This document shows positions 1-9,032 of a DNA stretch of 64,000 nt, piece by piece (position 1 is the first letter of the stretch; every line of letters begins with the position of its first letter). Source of the stretch: Reinekea blandensis MED297 (GTDB taxonomy: Bacteria; Pseudomonadota; Gammaproteobacteria; Pseudomonadales; Natronospirillaceae); assembly GCF_000153185.1 (NCBI RefSeq), contig NZ_CH724151.1, forward strand, positions 263,154 to 327,153, read 5' to 3'. The notes under the pieces are model-generated. The model searched no databases. It was not told where the DNA came from and was given only the letters and a program-made list of their open reading frames with translations. Both the position numbers and the translations under genes were made by a program.

Positions 1-41
1 GCATTCTGGCTATATTTCTGGGCAAAGAACAAGATTGCTGA
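1..41 (+). CDS. possible 3' end of an upstream gene
   Basis: A frame open from base 3 reads ILAIFLGKEQDC and stops with TGA at 39-41, three bases before the next start codon. It could be the tail of an upstream gene running in from outside the window. Twelve residues are too few to identify a family, so this is only a positional possibility. Confidence 0.2.
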   Translation, partial: ILAIFLGKEQDC

Positions 42-44
42 CCC

Positions 45-968
45 ATGAGCGCTCCACAGTATGTTGCGGCCGTCGATTTAGGCTCCAACAGTTTTCATCT
101 CGTCATTATGAAAAACGAGAACAATGCCCTGACGTCTGTTGATTGCCGTCGGGAACTCGTGCGTCTGGCTGCCGGCGTAGACGACGGCAAGATCAATCAC
201 GAAACCAAAGGGCGGGCATTACGCTGTCTCACCCATTTTCACGATTACCTGCGTTCTTTTCCCTCCATTCAGGTGTCCGCCGTCGGCACCAGTGCCTTTC
301 GGAAAATTCACAAAGATTCCAACTTTCTGAAAATGGCCGAGGCCGCACTTGGCCAGCCCATACGCATTCTCAGCGGCGACGATGAAGCCCGGTACATCTA
401 CCGAGGCGTGTCTCAGGGTCAACCAGAACAAAGCCGGTTTGTGCTCGACATCGGAGGTGGCAGCACTGAGATCATCGTAGGCCAGGGCCGGGAGCCGAGC
501 GCGGTGGCCAGCCTCGAACTGGGCTGCGTCACCCTGACTTCCGCCTTTCTCGATTTCGATCCATTGCCTCAAAACCAGTTAAACGCCTGTATGAACTACG
601 TGGATGAGCAGCTCGACACCGTAGCGGATCGCTTTTCGGGGCTCAGCTGGGAAGACGCCATGGGATCGTCCGGAACCATTAAGGCGGTCAGCTGGGCGAT
701 GCATAATCTGGGCATTGCCGAAGAAGGCATTATTGAACGTCAACAGCTGGATCGGCTACTGCCAGTGCTGACTCAGGCGGGAAATCAGCAACAGTTATCG
801 CACCTTCTTGAACTGAACCCACGCCGAATCGCCGTATTCGGGGCGGGCTATATCATCCTGCATCGGATTTTTCATCGCTTTAACATCGACGCCATGCGAA
901 TCTCCAACAAAGCCATTCGCGAAGGGCTTATCGAAGAACTCATTGCACCACCCTATACTGTCGACTAA
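45..968 (+). CDS. ppx: Ppx/GppA family exopolyphosphatase / pppGpp phosphatase
   Basis: Predicted cytosolic phosphatase of the ASKHA-fold Ppx/GppA family, which hydrolyses inorganic polyphosphate or the gamma phosphate of pppGpp. The 307 residues show the family signatures in order: AAVDLGSNSFHLVI (about 8-21, phosphate-1 motif), GTSAFR (about 82-87), LDIGGGSTEIIVG (about 133-145, phosphate-2 motif) and FGAGYIIL near 267. The length matches the short two-domain form, without the C-terminal HD-like domain of the roughly 500-residue E. coli Ppx. An in-frame TGA at 39-41 fixes the start at or after 45. Substrate preference between polyphosphate and pppGpp cannot be told from sequence, so the symbol is provisional. 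It is followed after 54 bases by the 5-oxoprolinase genes, with no obvious functional link. Confidence 0.85.
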   Translation: MSAPQYVAAVDLGSNSFHLVIMKNENNALTSVDCRRELVRLAAGVDDGKINHETKGRALRCLTHFHDYLRSFPSIQVSAVGTSAFRKIHKDSNFLKMAEAALGQPIRILSGDDEARYIYRGVSQGQPEQSRFVLDIGGGSTEIIVGQGREPSAVASLELGCVTLTSAFLDFDPLPQNQLNACMNYVDEQLDTVADRFSGLSWEDAMGSSGTIKAVSWAMHNLGIAEEGIIERQQLDRLLPVLTQAGNQQQLSHLLELNPRRIAVFGAGYIILHRIFHRFNIDAMRISNKAIREGLIEELIAPPYTVD

Positions 969-1022
969 CACGCGCAACAATCCATCATCCACTGCAAAGC
1001 GGATAAAGGTGATCCATTAACC

Positions 1023-1760
1023 ATGAAGCTCAACTGCGATTTAGGTGAAAGTTTCGGCGCCTGGGCCATGGGGCGGGACGCAGAGGTCATGCCGTTCATA
1101 GACCAGGCCAACATTGCCTGTGGCTTTCATGCCGGCGACCCGGTCGTGCTCAACAAAACACTGGCACTTGCAGCGGAACACGGCGTCGCGGTCGGCGCCC
1201 ACCCGGCTTATCCTGACTTAAACGGCTTTGGCCGGCGCAGCATCCCCATGTCCGCCAACGAACTGAGGCAACTGCTGCACTATCAGATCAGTGCCATCAG
1301 TGGCATGGCGCGCGTTCAGGGATTAACGGTCGACTACGTGAAACCGCATGGCGCCCTCTACAATGACATGATGAAGAACGAGTCGATCCGCACCACCGTC
1401 ATGCAAGCCGTTGCCGACTATCCAGAGCCGCTGACCCTGATGCTGCAGGCCACGGCAGACCATGAACGTCATCAGCAAGAAGCCAGTCAATACCAGTTAC
1501 CGCTATGGTTTGAAGCTTTTGCCGACCGTGCTTATCAGGCCAATGGCCGCCTGGTGCCCCGGTCAGAGGCTGACGCTGTGCTGAATGCCGAGCAGATCCT
1601 GTCTCGCATCGACAACCTGGTTAACAACCAAACGGTGATCGCTGTCGACGGCACTCTCCTTCGTTTTCCAGTCGACTCGGTCTGCGTTCATGGTGACAAC
1701 GACACGGCAACACAGCTGATTGCCGACATTCGGGAGCGCATTCGTGCACATCAATGTTAA
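1023..1760 (+). CDS. pxpA: 5-oxoprolinase subunit A (LamB/YcsF family)
   Basis: Subunit A of the prokaryotic ATP-dependent 5-oxoprolinase PxpABC, which opens the 5-oxoproline (pyroglutamate) ring to give glutamate. The 245 residues begin MKLNCDLGESFGAWAMG, the hallmark N-terminus of the LamB/YcsF family. They continue with ANIACGFHAGDP (about 30-41), GAHPAYPDLNGFGRR (about 58-72) and VKPHGALYN (about 106-114), all expected of PxpA. Length is normal (about 245-255). It is first in a pxpA-pxpB-pxpC operon with overlapping genes, the arrangement in which the complex was characterised. Function is inferred from family and context and is fairly secure. Confidence 0.95.
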   Translation: MKLNCDLGESFGAWAMGRDAEVMPFIDQANIACGFHAGDPVVLNKTLALAAEHGVAVGAHPAYPDLNGFGRRSIPMSANELRQLLHYQISAISGMARVQGLTVDYVKPHGALYNDMMKNESIRTTVMQAVADYPEPLTLMLQATADHERHQQEASQYQLPLWFEAFADRAYQANGRLVPRSEADAVLNAEQILSRIDNLVNNQTVIAVDGTLLRFPVDSVCVHGDNDTATQLIADIRERIRAHQC

Positions 1761-2442
1761 AGACGCCGGAGAACAGGCTGTCATCCTTTACCTTGATGAC
1801 GTCCCGACGGAACAATCCATCGGTCAGCTGAAAGTTCTGGTCGAAATCATTCAGGAAGCGCTCGATGACGACCTGATCGATACCATCCCCTCGTATCAAA
1901 GTGTTTTGGTGCAGTTCAATCCCTTAACCACGGACCATCAACGGGTGAGTCATCGCATCCAATCGGCACTGGCACAGCGGCGGTACAACCCTCCGGTCCA
2001 TACCCGAAGTCAAATCGTTCGCTTACCGGTGTATTACGATGTTTCAGTGGGGCCTGATCTCGAACGAATCGCCAGGCACCATCAATGCGAGATCGAGCAG
2101 GTCATTGAACGTCACTGCATGAACATCTATCACATCTACGCTATCGGTTTTGCACCAGGCTTTGCCTACCTTGGGCATGTCGATGACGCTATTGCCATGC
2201 CACGCCTCGAGCATCCTCGCGCACAGGTGCCGGCCGGATCGGTTGCTATCGCCGATCATCAAACTGCGGTTTACCCCAAAGCGTCACCCGGCGGCTGGAA
2301 CCTGATTGGTCGCTGCCCCAGCCCGCTGTTTCAACCGCAGCAGGCGCATTCGCTTCCGTTCAGTGTCGGAGACCGGATTCAGTTCATGCCCATCAGCCAA
2401 CAGGAGTTTCTGGACCTGGGAGGATCACTGGATGACGTTTAG
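1744..2442 (+). CDS. pxpB: 5-oxoprolinase subunit B (KipI-like, allophanate hydrolase subunit 1 family)
   Basis: Subunit B of PxpABC. The frame is open from an ATG at 1720, but the GTG at 1744 fits better: it has a GGGAG Shine-Dalgarno match about eight bases upstream and overlaps pxpA by only 17 bases. The protein then starts VHINVKDAGEQAVILYLDD. The family hallmark IGFAPGFAYLGHVD lies near residues 133-146, followed by RVPAGSVAIA-like and GGWNLIGR motifs. Of the family alternatives (urea carboxylase-associated or KipI sporulation inhibitor), PxpB is favoured because pxpA and pxpC flank it. It overlaps pxpC by 11 bases, suggesting translational coupling. Confidence 0.92.
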   Translation: MHINVKDAGEQAVILYLDDVPTEQSIGQLKVLVEIIQEALDDDLIDTIPSYQSVLVQFNPLTTDHQRVSHRIQSALAQRRYNPPVHTRSQIVRLPVYYDVSVGPDLERIARHHQCEIEQVIERHCMNIYHIYAIGFAPGFAYLGHVDDAIAMPRLEHPRAQVPAGSVAIADHQTAVYPKASPGGWNLIGRCPSPLFQPQQAHSLPFSVGDRIQFMPISQQEFLDLGGSLDDV

Positions 2443-3346
2443 CGTTGTGAAAGCCGGTCCACAGACGACCATTCAGGATGCCGGACGTGCAGGCTACAGC
2501 CACCTGGGTATGACCGAGGGTGGCCCTATGGATGTCCGCTCCTTTGTCATTGCCAACAAACTGGTCGGCAATCCCGACCATCTCGCCGGGCTGGAAGTCA
2601 CCCTCGGTGGTTTGGAACTGATCTGTAACGCACCGACAACCCTTGCCGTCACCGGCGCTTATTGTCCTCTGCTGATTAATGGCAAACCCAGACCTCTGTG
2701 GTGCAGTCACCGGGTTGAAACCGGCGATCGCATTGAGTTGGGGTTTGCCGCCTTAGGGGTCAGAGCTTACGTGGCGTTTACCGGAGGGTTGATGTCTGAA
2801 AGCTGGTATCACAGTCAATCCGTCGTGGTACGCGAAGGGTTGGGTCGAGCCCTGCAGAACGGTGATGACCTGACGGTTCAGGAAACGCACCCAGCTCCCT
2901 TACGACAACTCAAATTTCATCAACAACCAAGCTTACGCAAATGGGCGACCCTAACCTTCGTGCCGGGGTTTCAATGGCAACACATCCCTGAGCACAGTCA
3001 GACACAGTTTCTCAACAGCGAGTTTCGTGTCTCCGCACGCAGCGATCGAATGGGCTGTCAACTCGACGGGCCCGGCATTGACACCGGTATAGAGCGACTT
3101 TACTCGGAAGGGATTTGTACCGGCAGCATACAGGTTACCGGTCAAGGTGTGCCCGTAGTATTGATGCGTGATCATCAAACCATCGGTGGCTATCCTAAGC
3201 TGGGGGCTCTGACCACAGCCAGCCAATGCACCCTTGCCCAATTGCCTCAAAACAGCGCATTGCGATTCAAGGCCATTTCCAGCCAACAGGGAATTGAAGA
3301 GTTCAGAGCATTTAATGCAGGGTTAGCCGCATTGAGTTTTGCATAA
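2432..3346 (+). CDS. pxpC: 5-oxoprolinase subunit C (KipA-like, biotin-dependent carboxyltransferase family)
   Basis: Subunit C of PxpABC, about 304 residues. The frame is open from 2306, but the ATG at 2432 is preceded by a GGGAGGA ribosome site at 2418-2424 and begins MTFSVVKAGPQTTIQDAGRAGYSHLG, the standard family N-terminus. Other family motifs are EGGPMDVRSFVIAN (about 30-43), an ANKLVGN stretch, and a C-terminal GQGVPVVLMRDHQTIGGYPKLG segment that matches the conserved KipA carboxy region. It ends immediately before a hairpin terminator, so it is the last gene of the pxp operon. Family assignment is firm and the pathway role follows from synteny. Confidence 0.92.
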   Translation: MTFSVVKAGPQTTIQDAGRAGYSHLGMTEGGPMDVRSFVIANKLVGNPDHLAGLEVTLGGLELICNAPTTLAVTGAYCPLLINGKPRPLWCSHRVETGDRIELGFAALGVRAYVAFTGGLMSESWYHSQSVVVREGLGRALQNGDDLTVQETHPAPLRQLKFHQQPSLRKWATLTFVPGFQWQHIPEHSQTQFLNSEFRVSARSDRMGCQLDGPGIDTGIERLYSEGICTGSIQVTGQGVPVVLMRDHQTIGGYPKLGALTTASQCTLAQLPQNSALRFKAISSQQGIEEFRAFNAGLAALSFA

Positions 3347-3380
3347 AAAAACACCCGCCTCTTGCCAGAGACGGGTGTTT
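3345..3380. terminator. bidirectional terminator between pxpC and tolC
   Basis: The inverted repeat AAACACCCG...CGGGTGTTT has a short TGCC-type loop, an A-run on the left and a T-run on the right. It lies between two convergent genes and can serve both strands. Confidence 0.8.
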
Positions 3381-3388
3381 CAGGCGAC

Positions 3389-4726
3389 TCAGTTAACCAG
3401 GTATTGTTCGATACTGTCCAGATCGGCAATCGACAATTGACCAGCGGCCTGCTTCAGACGCAGCAGATTCAGCAAATAATCGTAGCGGGCATTGTTCAAT
3501 GCGTTTTGTGCACTGAATACGGCCAGTTGGGCGTTCAACACTTCAACAATGTTCCGTGTACCAACGTCGTAACCTACGGTCGTTGCCTGTAAGGCACTCT
3601 CACGAGATTCGAGCGCCTGGATTTGCGCGTCGACATTCTCGGCATCGGCCCGAACCGTTCGATACAGGTTAGCGACCTGCACAGCGATGTTGCGCTTGAG
3701 CATTTCGATGTTCTGCTCGGTAATGTTGTTGGTAATGCCCTGTTTAGCGATACGCGCCTGGTTGGCTCCACCGCTATACAAGTCCATTCCGATTGAAATG
3801 CCGACACTGGCGCTCCAGTTTTGTTCGTTGTCGTTCCCGACAGGATCAGAGCCGAACACATCGGAATAGTCGAGCGAAAACTGACCTCCGACACTCGGTA
3901 ACAGACGCTCTCGTTCAGCTTTCAGCGTCAGCTCACCAACTTCCAGGCCTTTCTGGGCCATCAGCACTTCGGGGTGATTAGAAACGGCGAAATCGACCCA
4001 TTTCTGCTGACCGCTCTCAGCCGGTGCGTCCACAGGAACGTTTTCCGAGATGCTCATCACGCCATCCGGCACCGATCCAGTCAGGGTATAGAGATCCTGT
4101 AACGCGATGTCGTACTGGGATTCAGCCCGAATTAAACTAACACGGGTTTGGTCGAGTGTTGCTTCTGCATCCAAGACATCGGTAATGGTGACCAAACCCA
4201 CATCATAACGCTGCTGGGTCTGCTCATATTGGCGATCGACCGCTTCAAGTTGCGCATTCAGGACATCCAGTGCTTCTTTGGCTTTCAAAGCATTGATGTA
4301 CTTTTCAGCAACGGTCACCAACAGATCCTGTTCAGCCTGAGCCGCTTCCATTTCTTTCAACGACGCATTGACCTTGACCGCGTCATAAGCGGTAAAAGCT
4401 GCCAGTACAAAAATATTCTGCTGAACCTGTAACGACGCACTCAGTCGCTGTCGATCAAAATCAAAGGCAAGCGACTCTTCATCGGTTGGCGCCTGGAACG
4501 ACTCGGTCCCAACACCATAGTTCACCGATGCTGACACCGAAGGCAACACATTGGCAAAGCCACTGGTCACGTCCTGCTGCGCCGACTCAGACTGCAGGCG
4601 GGCAATGGCTAGGCTCGGATCATTAGCGACGGCCTGTTCATAAGTTTCCAGCAGCGATTGAGCCGCTACCGCGTGAGTGGTCAGGGTAGCCACGACCAGA
4701 CTGGCTAATAGTGTTTTTTTCTGCAT
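3389..4726 (-). CDS. tolC: TolC family outer-membrane channel protein
   Basis: Outer-membrane exit duct for tripartite efflux pumps and type I secretion. The ATG at 4726 gives MQKKTLLASLVVATLTTHAVAAQS, a good signal peptide with cleavage after AVA (about residue 22), and about 445 residues in total. The frame extends 14 codons further up, but that would put a hydrophilic stretch before the signal peptide. The body has the two-fold repeated architecture of TolC: LLETYEQAVANDPSLAIARL near the mature N-terminus, QRYDVGLVTITDVLDAEA in the first half and TVGYDVGTRNIVEVLNAQ in the second. It is divergent from nudF, the same tolC-nudF junction as in E. coli, which supports orthology. It shares a terminator with pxpC. 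Confidence 0.93.
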   Translation of the reverse strand: MQKKTLLASLVVATLTTHAVAAQSLLETYEQAVANDPSLAIARLQSESAQQDVTSGFANVLPSVSASVNYGVGTESFQAPTDEESLAFDFDRQRLSASLQVQQNIFVLAAFTAYDAVKVNASLKEMEAAQAEQDLLVTVAEKYINALKAKEALDVLNAQLEAVDRQYEQTQQRYDVGLVTITDVLDAEATLDQTRVSLIRAESQYDIALQDLYTLTGSVPDGVMSISENVPVDAPAESGQQKWVDFAVSNHPEVLMAQKGLEVGELTLKAERERLLPSVGGQFSLDYSDVFGSDPVGNDNEQNWSASVGISIGMDLYSGGANQARIAKQGITNNITEQNIEMLKRNIAVQVANLYRTVRADAENVDAQIQALESRESALQATTVGYDVGTRNIVEVLNAQLAVFSAQNALNNARYDYLLNLLRLKQAAGQLSIADLDSIEQYLVN

Positions 4727-4892
4727 ATCTCCAACTCGGAACTTGCACTCGTAGTGGTTAAAAATCATTATGCCGGTGCCCGGAAACAGGCACTATAATC
4801 GACCAGTGGTTTTACTCGCTATTGACCGCGAAGTCTGCGTGAAACAAGCATCGCATAACAGCCCCAAAAGTCATAACTCCCGGAGAAAGCCG

Positions 4893-5498
4893 ATGAAACG
4901 AGATACCGACAGCTTCCAGTATCAGATTGAATCCGAACAGCCACTATACCGTGGTTTTTACCATATGGATCAACTGACGGTTGCGCATCAGCGGTTCCAG
5001 GGCGGCATGATGACCATAAAACGGGAACTTTTGGACCGCCACGATGCCGTCTGCGTGTTACCGGTTGATCTTGCCCGAGAACAGATCATCCTCATTGAAC
5101 AGTTCCGGATCGGAGCACTCCGTGAAGATAACCCCTGGCTGCTGGAGCTGGTCGCCGGGCTGATCGATAAAGATGAGCAACCGCAGGAAGTCGCCCATCG
5201 CGAAGCGCTGGAAGAGGCCAACATCAGTCTGGGCCGAATGCGCCCGATCACGCGTTACTTACCATCCGCAGGTGGTACCAATGAACGCATTCATCTGTTC
5301 ATCGCGGAAGCCGACAGCACCAAAGCCAGCGGCGTTCATGGGTTGGATGACGAAGGTGAAGACATTCTGGTGCATACCGTCAGTTTTGAAGAAGCCTTTG
5401 AAATGGTTCGCGACGGCACCATCAATAACGCCGCAGCGATCATTGCCCTGCAATGGTTGCAATTAAACCTGGCTGACCTCAAATCTGAATGGCTATGA
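4893..5498 (+). CDS. nudF: ADP-ribose pyrophosphatase (Nudix hydrolase)
   Basis: Nudix hydrolase that cleaves ADP-ribose to AMP and ribose 5-phosphate in the cytosol. The ATG at 4893 follows a GGAGAAAG ribosome site and gives 201 residues starting MKRDTDSFQYQIE. The upstream open frame is not conserved-looking. The Nudix box is visible as G-LIDKDEQPQEVAHREALEEANI (about 88-111), with REALEEA carrying the catalytic glutamates. The LELVAGLID stretch before it and SAGGTNERIHLF after it are typical of the ADP-ribose subfamily. It is first of a nudF-DUF1249-cpdA cluster conserved next to tolC in gammaproteobacteria and overlaps the next gene by ATGA. Confidence 0.92.
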   Translation: MKRDTDSFQYQIESEQPLYRGFYHMDQLTVAHQRFQGGMMTIKRELLDRHDAVCVLPVDLAREQIILIEQFRIGALREDNPWLLELVAGLIDKDEQPQEVAHREALEEANISLGRMRPITRYLPSAGGTNERIHLFIAEADSTKASGVHGLDDEGEDILVHTVSFEEAFEMVRDGTINNAAAIIALQWLQLNLADLKSEWL

Positions 5499-5950
5499 GA
5501 CGATATATCCCCGATATGGCCAAACAGGCCGCATTGTGCGAAGCCAACTTTGTTCGACTGCAGCGGTTGCTGCAAGGCTTTGACGGCAACCATTTTGAGT
5601 TCAGCTGGCAGGACCGGCACAACAATCTCATTGATGTCGACATTGATGTGATCGAACGGTTTAAATACACCACGACCCTTCAACTGACCAAACGACTGCA
5701 TAAGGTGCCGTCTCCGATGAACACCGTCGAACTGACCGTGCGTTGCTACAGCGATGCCCGCATGGCCGAGGTGGTAACACTCAGCCAGGGTAAACAGTTA
5801 GCGGGTATTTATCGCTACCCAAACGATCAGATGTATCAGATCGATGAAAAAGAGCAGGCCAATCACTATCTTGGCGAGTGGCTCAGCCATCTGCTGGCCA
5901 ATGGAACCTCTCGCCATATCTGGACACCCCAACCGGATCATGAACAATAA
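5495..5950 (+). CDS. yqiB: DUF1249 family protein (YqiB-like)
   Basis: Small cytosolic protein of unknown function, about 151 residues, matching the DUF1249/YqiB family in length and position. Features seen are RRYIPDMAKQAALCEANFVRLQRLL at the N-terminus, ELTVRCYSDARMAEVV in the middle and YPNDQMYQIDEKEQANHYLGEWLSHLL near the C-terminus. These are the segments by which I recognise the family. The start at 5495 overlaps the nudF stop as ATGA; an ATG at 5489 is also in frame. The conserved nudF-yqiB-cpdA order suggests shared expression, but no biochemical role is established. Confidence 0.85.
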   Translation: MRRYIPDMAKQAALCEANFVRLQRLLQGFDGNHFEFSWQDRHNNLIDVDIDVIERFKYTTTLQLTKRLHKVPSPMNTVELTVRCYSDARMAEVVTLSQGKQLAGIYRYPNDQMYQIDEKEQANHYLGEWLSHLLANGTSRHIWTPQPDHEQ

Positions 5951-5986
5951 AACAGGTATTTAATATCCAACATAAATCTCAAAAAT

Positions 5987-6000
5987 TGTAAGCGCTTTCA
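5987..6000. promoter_or_regulatory. LacI-family / cre-like operator upstream of cpdA
   Basis: The sequence TGTAAGCGCTTTCA fits the LacI/GalR-family operator pattern TGWNANCGNTNWCA at every position. The same 14-mer in reverse complement occurs at 11566-11579. It lies 177 bases upstream of the cpdA start. The regulator is not in this window. Confidence 0.5.
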
Positions 6001-6176
6001 TTTAATACCCAGTCCTTTCCCGCTCCCAAAGTCCTCGGCCTTTAGCTTGTCCAACTCATCATTTTTGTTCACTTTGTCACGAATACCGGGCCTTTTTGTA
6101 CTCATCTGATGACTTTATCTACACTCTTTTGTCATACTACTTCGATCTACCCTGTAATAATGGAACGTTAGCGGTA

Positions 6177-6968
6177 ATGCATAAGGCTTTTACTCTGGTC
6201 CAGATCACAGATCCGCATCTTCACGCCACCAGTGACGGAACACTGCTTGGCATGAACACTGAAAACAGTCTGAGACTGATCGTGGACAGAGTCGTTAACG
6301 AGGTCCCCGAGGTTGATCTGGTCATCGCCACCGGCGACATTGCTCAAGACAGCAGCGTTCAGGCATACCGGAACTTCCTTGAACTCATTCGCCCGATCAG
6401 CGCCCCGATGCGCTGGATTCCGGGGAATCACGACTCCCGCGAAAACATGGCGACCGCCGGTAAAGACCTTCAACACGCTGAACCGGTTTATGAACTGGGT
6501 GATTGGGTCATCATTCTGCTGGATTCCATCGTACCGGGCCGGGTATATGGCAATCTCGACCCGGATCAGCTTGAGTTACTGCAGAAAACACTCGATAAGT
6601 ACCAGGATCGGCATGTCTTAATTGGTTTCCACCACCATCCGGTGCCTATGAAAAGTCGCTGGATTGATCAAATCGGAGTGCGCAACCGCGAATCCTTCCA
6701 GGCATTGGTTAACCACTACGACAACATCCGAGCCGTGGTTTGCGGTCACGTTCATCAGGACAGCGATCAGGTGATTAACGGCATCCGATACATTTCAACG
6801 CCGTCAACCTGTGTCCAGTTCCTGCCAAAAAGCCAGGATTTCGGCATTGATTCACTCGGTCCGGCTTACCGAACACTGACTCTCCACCCTGACGGCCAGC
6901 TGGACACCACCATTTCCCGCATTGATGGCGTCGACTTTGAAATCGACTACTCGCAAAAGGGCTACTAA
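6177..6968 (+). CDS. cpdA: 3',5'-cyclic AMP phosphodiesterase
   Basis: Class III metallophosphoesterase expected to hydrolyse cAMP to AMP and so lower CRP activity. The ATG at 6177 gives 263 residues beginning MHKAFTLVQITDPHLHA. The frame is open from 6096, but the extra 27 residues do not resemble the family. All metal-binding blocks are present: D-x-H in TDPHLHA (about 12-18), GDIAQD (about 54-59), GNHDSRE (about 84-90), HHHP (about 153-156) and GHVHQD (about 189-194). The position between DUF1249 and parE is the E. coli cpdA location, but a 226-base gap with a LacI-type operator separates it from DUF1249, so it may have its own promoter. Confidence 0.93.
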   Translation: MHKAFTLVQITDPHLHATSDGTLLGMNTENSLRLIVDRVVNEVPEVDLVIATGDIAQDSSVQAYRNFLELIRPISAPMRWIPGNHDSRENMATAGKDLQHAEPVYELGDWVIILLDSIVPGRVYGNLDPDQLELLQKTLDKYQDRHVLIGFHHHPVPMKSRWIDQIGVRNRESFQALVNHYDNIRAVVCGHVHQDSDQVINGIRYISTPSTCVQFLPKSQDFGIDSLGPAYRTLTLHPDGQLDTTISRIDGVDFEIDYSQKGY

Positions 6969-7136
6969 CGCCGAGCACTGGCCGACGTTAACACTGTCAC
7001 CCCGGTATCCAGCATAAAACCAACCCGGTATTCTTCATGCCGTGTCATCGCTCGTGACGCTCGCAGCGAGCTGCGGTTTCCGTTATTCTAACCGTATTGT
7101 TTTTATTAGCTTTTTTCTTAAGAGGCCCACTCCCCG

Positions 7137-9032
7137 ATGAGCCAGAACAACTATTCAGCGGAAGCCATTGAAGTCCTGAGCGGTCTTGATCCGGTCCGAA
7201 AACGACCGGGCATGTATACCGATACCACGCGGCCGAACCATCTGGCCCAGGAAGTCATCGACAACTCGGTGGACGAAGCCCTCGGCGGTTACGCGGATCA
7301 GGTCGATGTCATTCTATACAAAGACGGCTCCCTCAGTGTTACGGACAACGGTCGCGGAATGCCGGTTGATATCCACCCTGAACATGGCATTCCGGGTGTC
7401 GAGCTGATTCTGACCCGCCTCCATTCCGGCGGTAAGTTCTCCGGTAAAAACTACCAGTTTTCGGGCGGCCTGCACGGTGTCGGGGTCTCCGTCGTAAACG
7501 CTCTGTCCGAAGTGCTGGAAGTGTCGGTCAAGCGTGACGGTAAAATCCACCGTATGGGCTTCAAAGGTGGTGAAAAGGCCATGGATATGGAGGTCGTCGG
7601 CGAATGCAAGAAGAAAGACACCGGCACCACCGTTCGCTTCATGCCCGACGCCAGCTATTTTGATACCGGTAAGTTCCTGGTCAGTCGGCTCAAACACGTG
7701 TTACGCGCCAAGGCAGTTTTGTGCCCCGGCTTACGAATCAATTTCATCAATGAAGAAAAGGATGAAACCGACACCTGGTTCTATGAAGACGGCCTGCGCG
7801 ATTACCTGACATCGACCACCTCTGCCTACGAAACCCTGCCTGAAGAGCCCTTCACCGGATCATTCTCCAGTGACGAGGAAGCCGTCGACTGGGCGGTGCA
7901 ATGGCTACCGGAAGGTGGCGAAGGCTTATTTGAAAGCTACGTCAACCTGATCCCGACACCTCAGGGCGGAACTCACGTTAACGGTTTGCGGCAGGGGATG
8001 CTGGAAGCGTTGCGCGAGTTCTGTGAATACCGAAACCTGCTACCTCGAGGCGTAAAACTCAGCCCGGAAGACGTTTGGGACAAGTGCTCCTATGTTTTAA
8101 GTTTTAAAATGCAGGATCCGCAGTTTGCCGGCCAGACCAAAGAGCGCCTGTCCTCTCGTCAGGCATCGGCCTTTATCTCCGGCGTGGTAAAAGATGCCTT
8201 TGCCCTATACCTAAACCAACACACCGACATTGCAGAGCTGTTAGCCGAACTGGCTATTACCAACGCCAATGCTCGCATGCGCAAGGCGAAAAAAGTTGCC
8301 CGTAAAAAAGTCACCACCGGGCCGGCATTGCCGGGTAAGTTAGCGGATTGTTCCGGCAACGACGCCATGCGCGGTGAGCTGTTCCTGGTGGAAGGTGACT
8401 CCGCCGGTGGTTCGGCAAAACAGGCACGGGATCGTGAGTTTCAGGCCATCATGCCGCTGCGCGGTAAAATCCTGAACACCTGGGAAGTCGACAGCAGTGA
8501 ACTGCTTGCCAGCGACGAAGTCCACAACATTGCCATCGCACTCGGAGTCGACCCGGACAGTGAAAGCGTCGAAGGTTTGCGCTACGGTAAAGTTTGCATT
8601 CTGGCCGATGCCGACTCCGATGGTCTGCACATCGCGACACTGTTGTGTGCCTTGTTCGTCCGTCACTTCCGCAAACTCGTTGAAGATGGTCACGTTTATG
8701 TCGCCATGCCACCGTTGTATCGGGTGGATATCGGCAAAGAAGTGTTTTATGCACTGGATGATGATGAACGCGAAGGGATTTTGAATCGCCTGAAAGCTGA
8801 AAAGAAAAAAGGCAAAATACAGATTCAGCGCTTTAAAGGTCTGGGTGAAATGAATCCGCTGCAATTGCGGGAAACAACCATGGACCCGAACACTCGACGC
8901 CTGGTGCAGCTCACCATCGAAGAAGGTGACCAAACCATGGAAATCATGGACATGTTGCTCGCCAAAAAACGCTCGGGCGATCGAAAAATCTGGTTAGAAA
9001 GCAAAGGTGATCTGGCCGAAATTGAGGTTTAG
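7137..9032 (+). CDS. parE: DNA topoisomerase IV subunit B
   Basis: ATPase subunit of topoisomerase IV, which decatenates daughter chromosomes together with ParC. The 631-residue length is that of ParE and lacks the large GyrB insertion. The GHKL ATPase domain is seen in LDPVRKRPGMYT (about 15-26), EVIDNSVDEA (Mg and ATP residues, about 39-48), DNGRGMP (about 70-76) and GLHGVGVSVVNALS (about 114-127). The TOPRIM domain has EGDSAGGSAKQARDRE near 419-434 and DADSDGLHIATLL near 491-503. It starts at 7137 in a good context. parC, often next door, does not follow here, and neither does the E. coli neighbour yqiA precede it: 6969-7136 holds no gene. Confidence 0.97.
   Translation: MSQNNYSAEAIEVLSGLDPVRKRPGMYTDTTRPNHLAQEVIDNSVDEALGGYADQVDVILYKDGSLSVTDNGRGMPVDIHPEHGIPGVELILTRLHSGGKFSGKNYQFSGGLHGVGVSVVNALSEVLEVSVKRDGKIHRMGFKGGEKAMDMEVVGECKKKDTGTTVRFMPDASYFDTGKFLVSRLKHVLRAKAVLCPGLRINFINEEKDETDTWFYEDGLRDYLTSTTSAYETLPEEPFTGSFSSDEEAVDWAVQWLPEGGEGLFESYVNLIPTPQGGTHVNGLRQGMLEALREFCEYRNLLPRGVKLSPEDVWDKCSYVLSFKMQDPQFAGQTKERLSSRQASAFISGVVKDAFALYLNQHTDIAELLAELAITNANARMRKAKKVARKKVTTGPALPGKLADCSGNDAMRGELFLVEGDSAGGSAKQARDREFQAIMPLRGKILNTWEVDSSELLASDEVHNIAIALGVDPDSESVEGLRYGKVCILADADSDGLHIATLLCALFVRHFRKLVEDGHVYVAMPPLYRVDIGKEVFYALDDDEREGILNRLKAEKKKGKIQIQRFKGLGEMNPLQLRETTMDPNTRRLVQLTIEEGDQTMEIMDMLLAKKRSGDRKIWLESKGDLAEIEV

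Noticed and set aside
8340-8933. Long antisense open frame inside parE
   Set aside because: It is a shadow of the parE codon pattern, with no ribosome site and no recognisable protein features.
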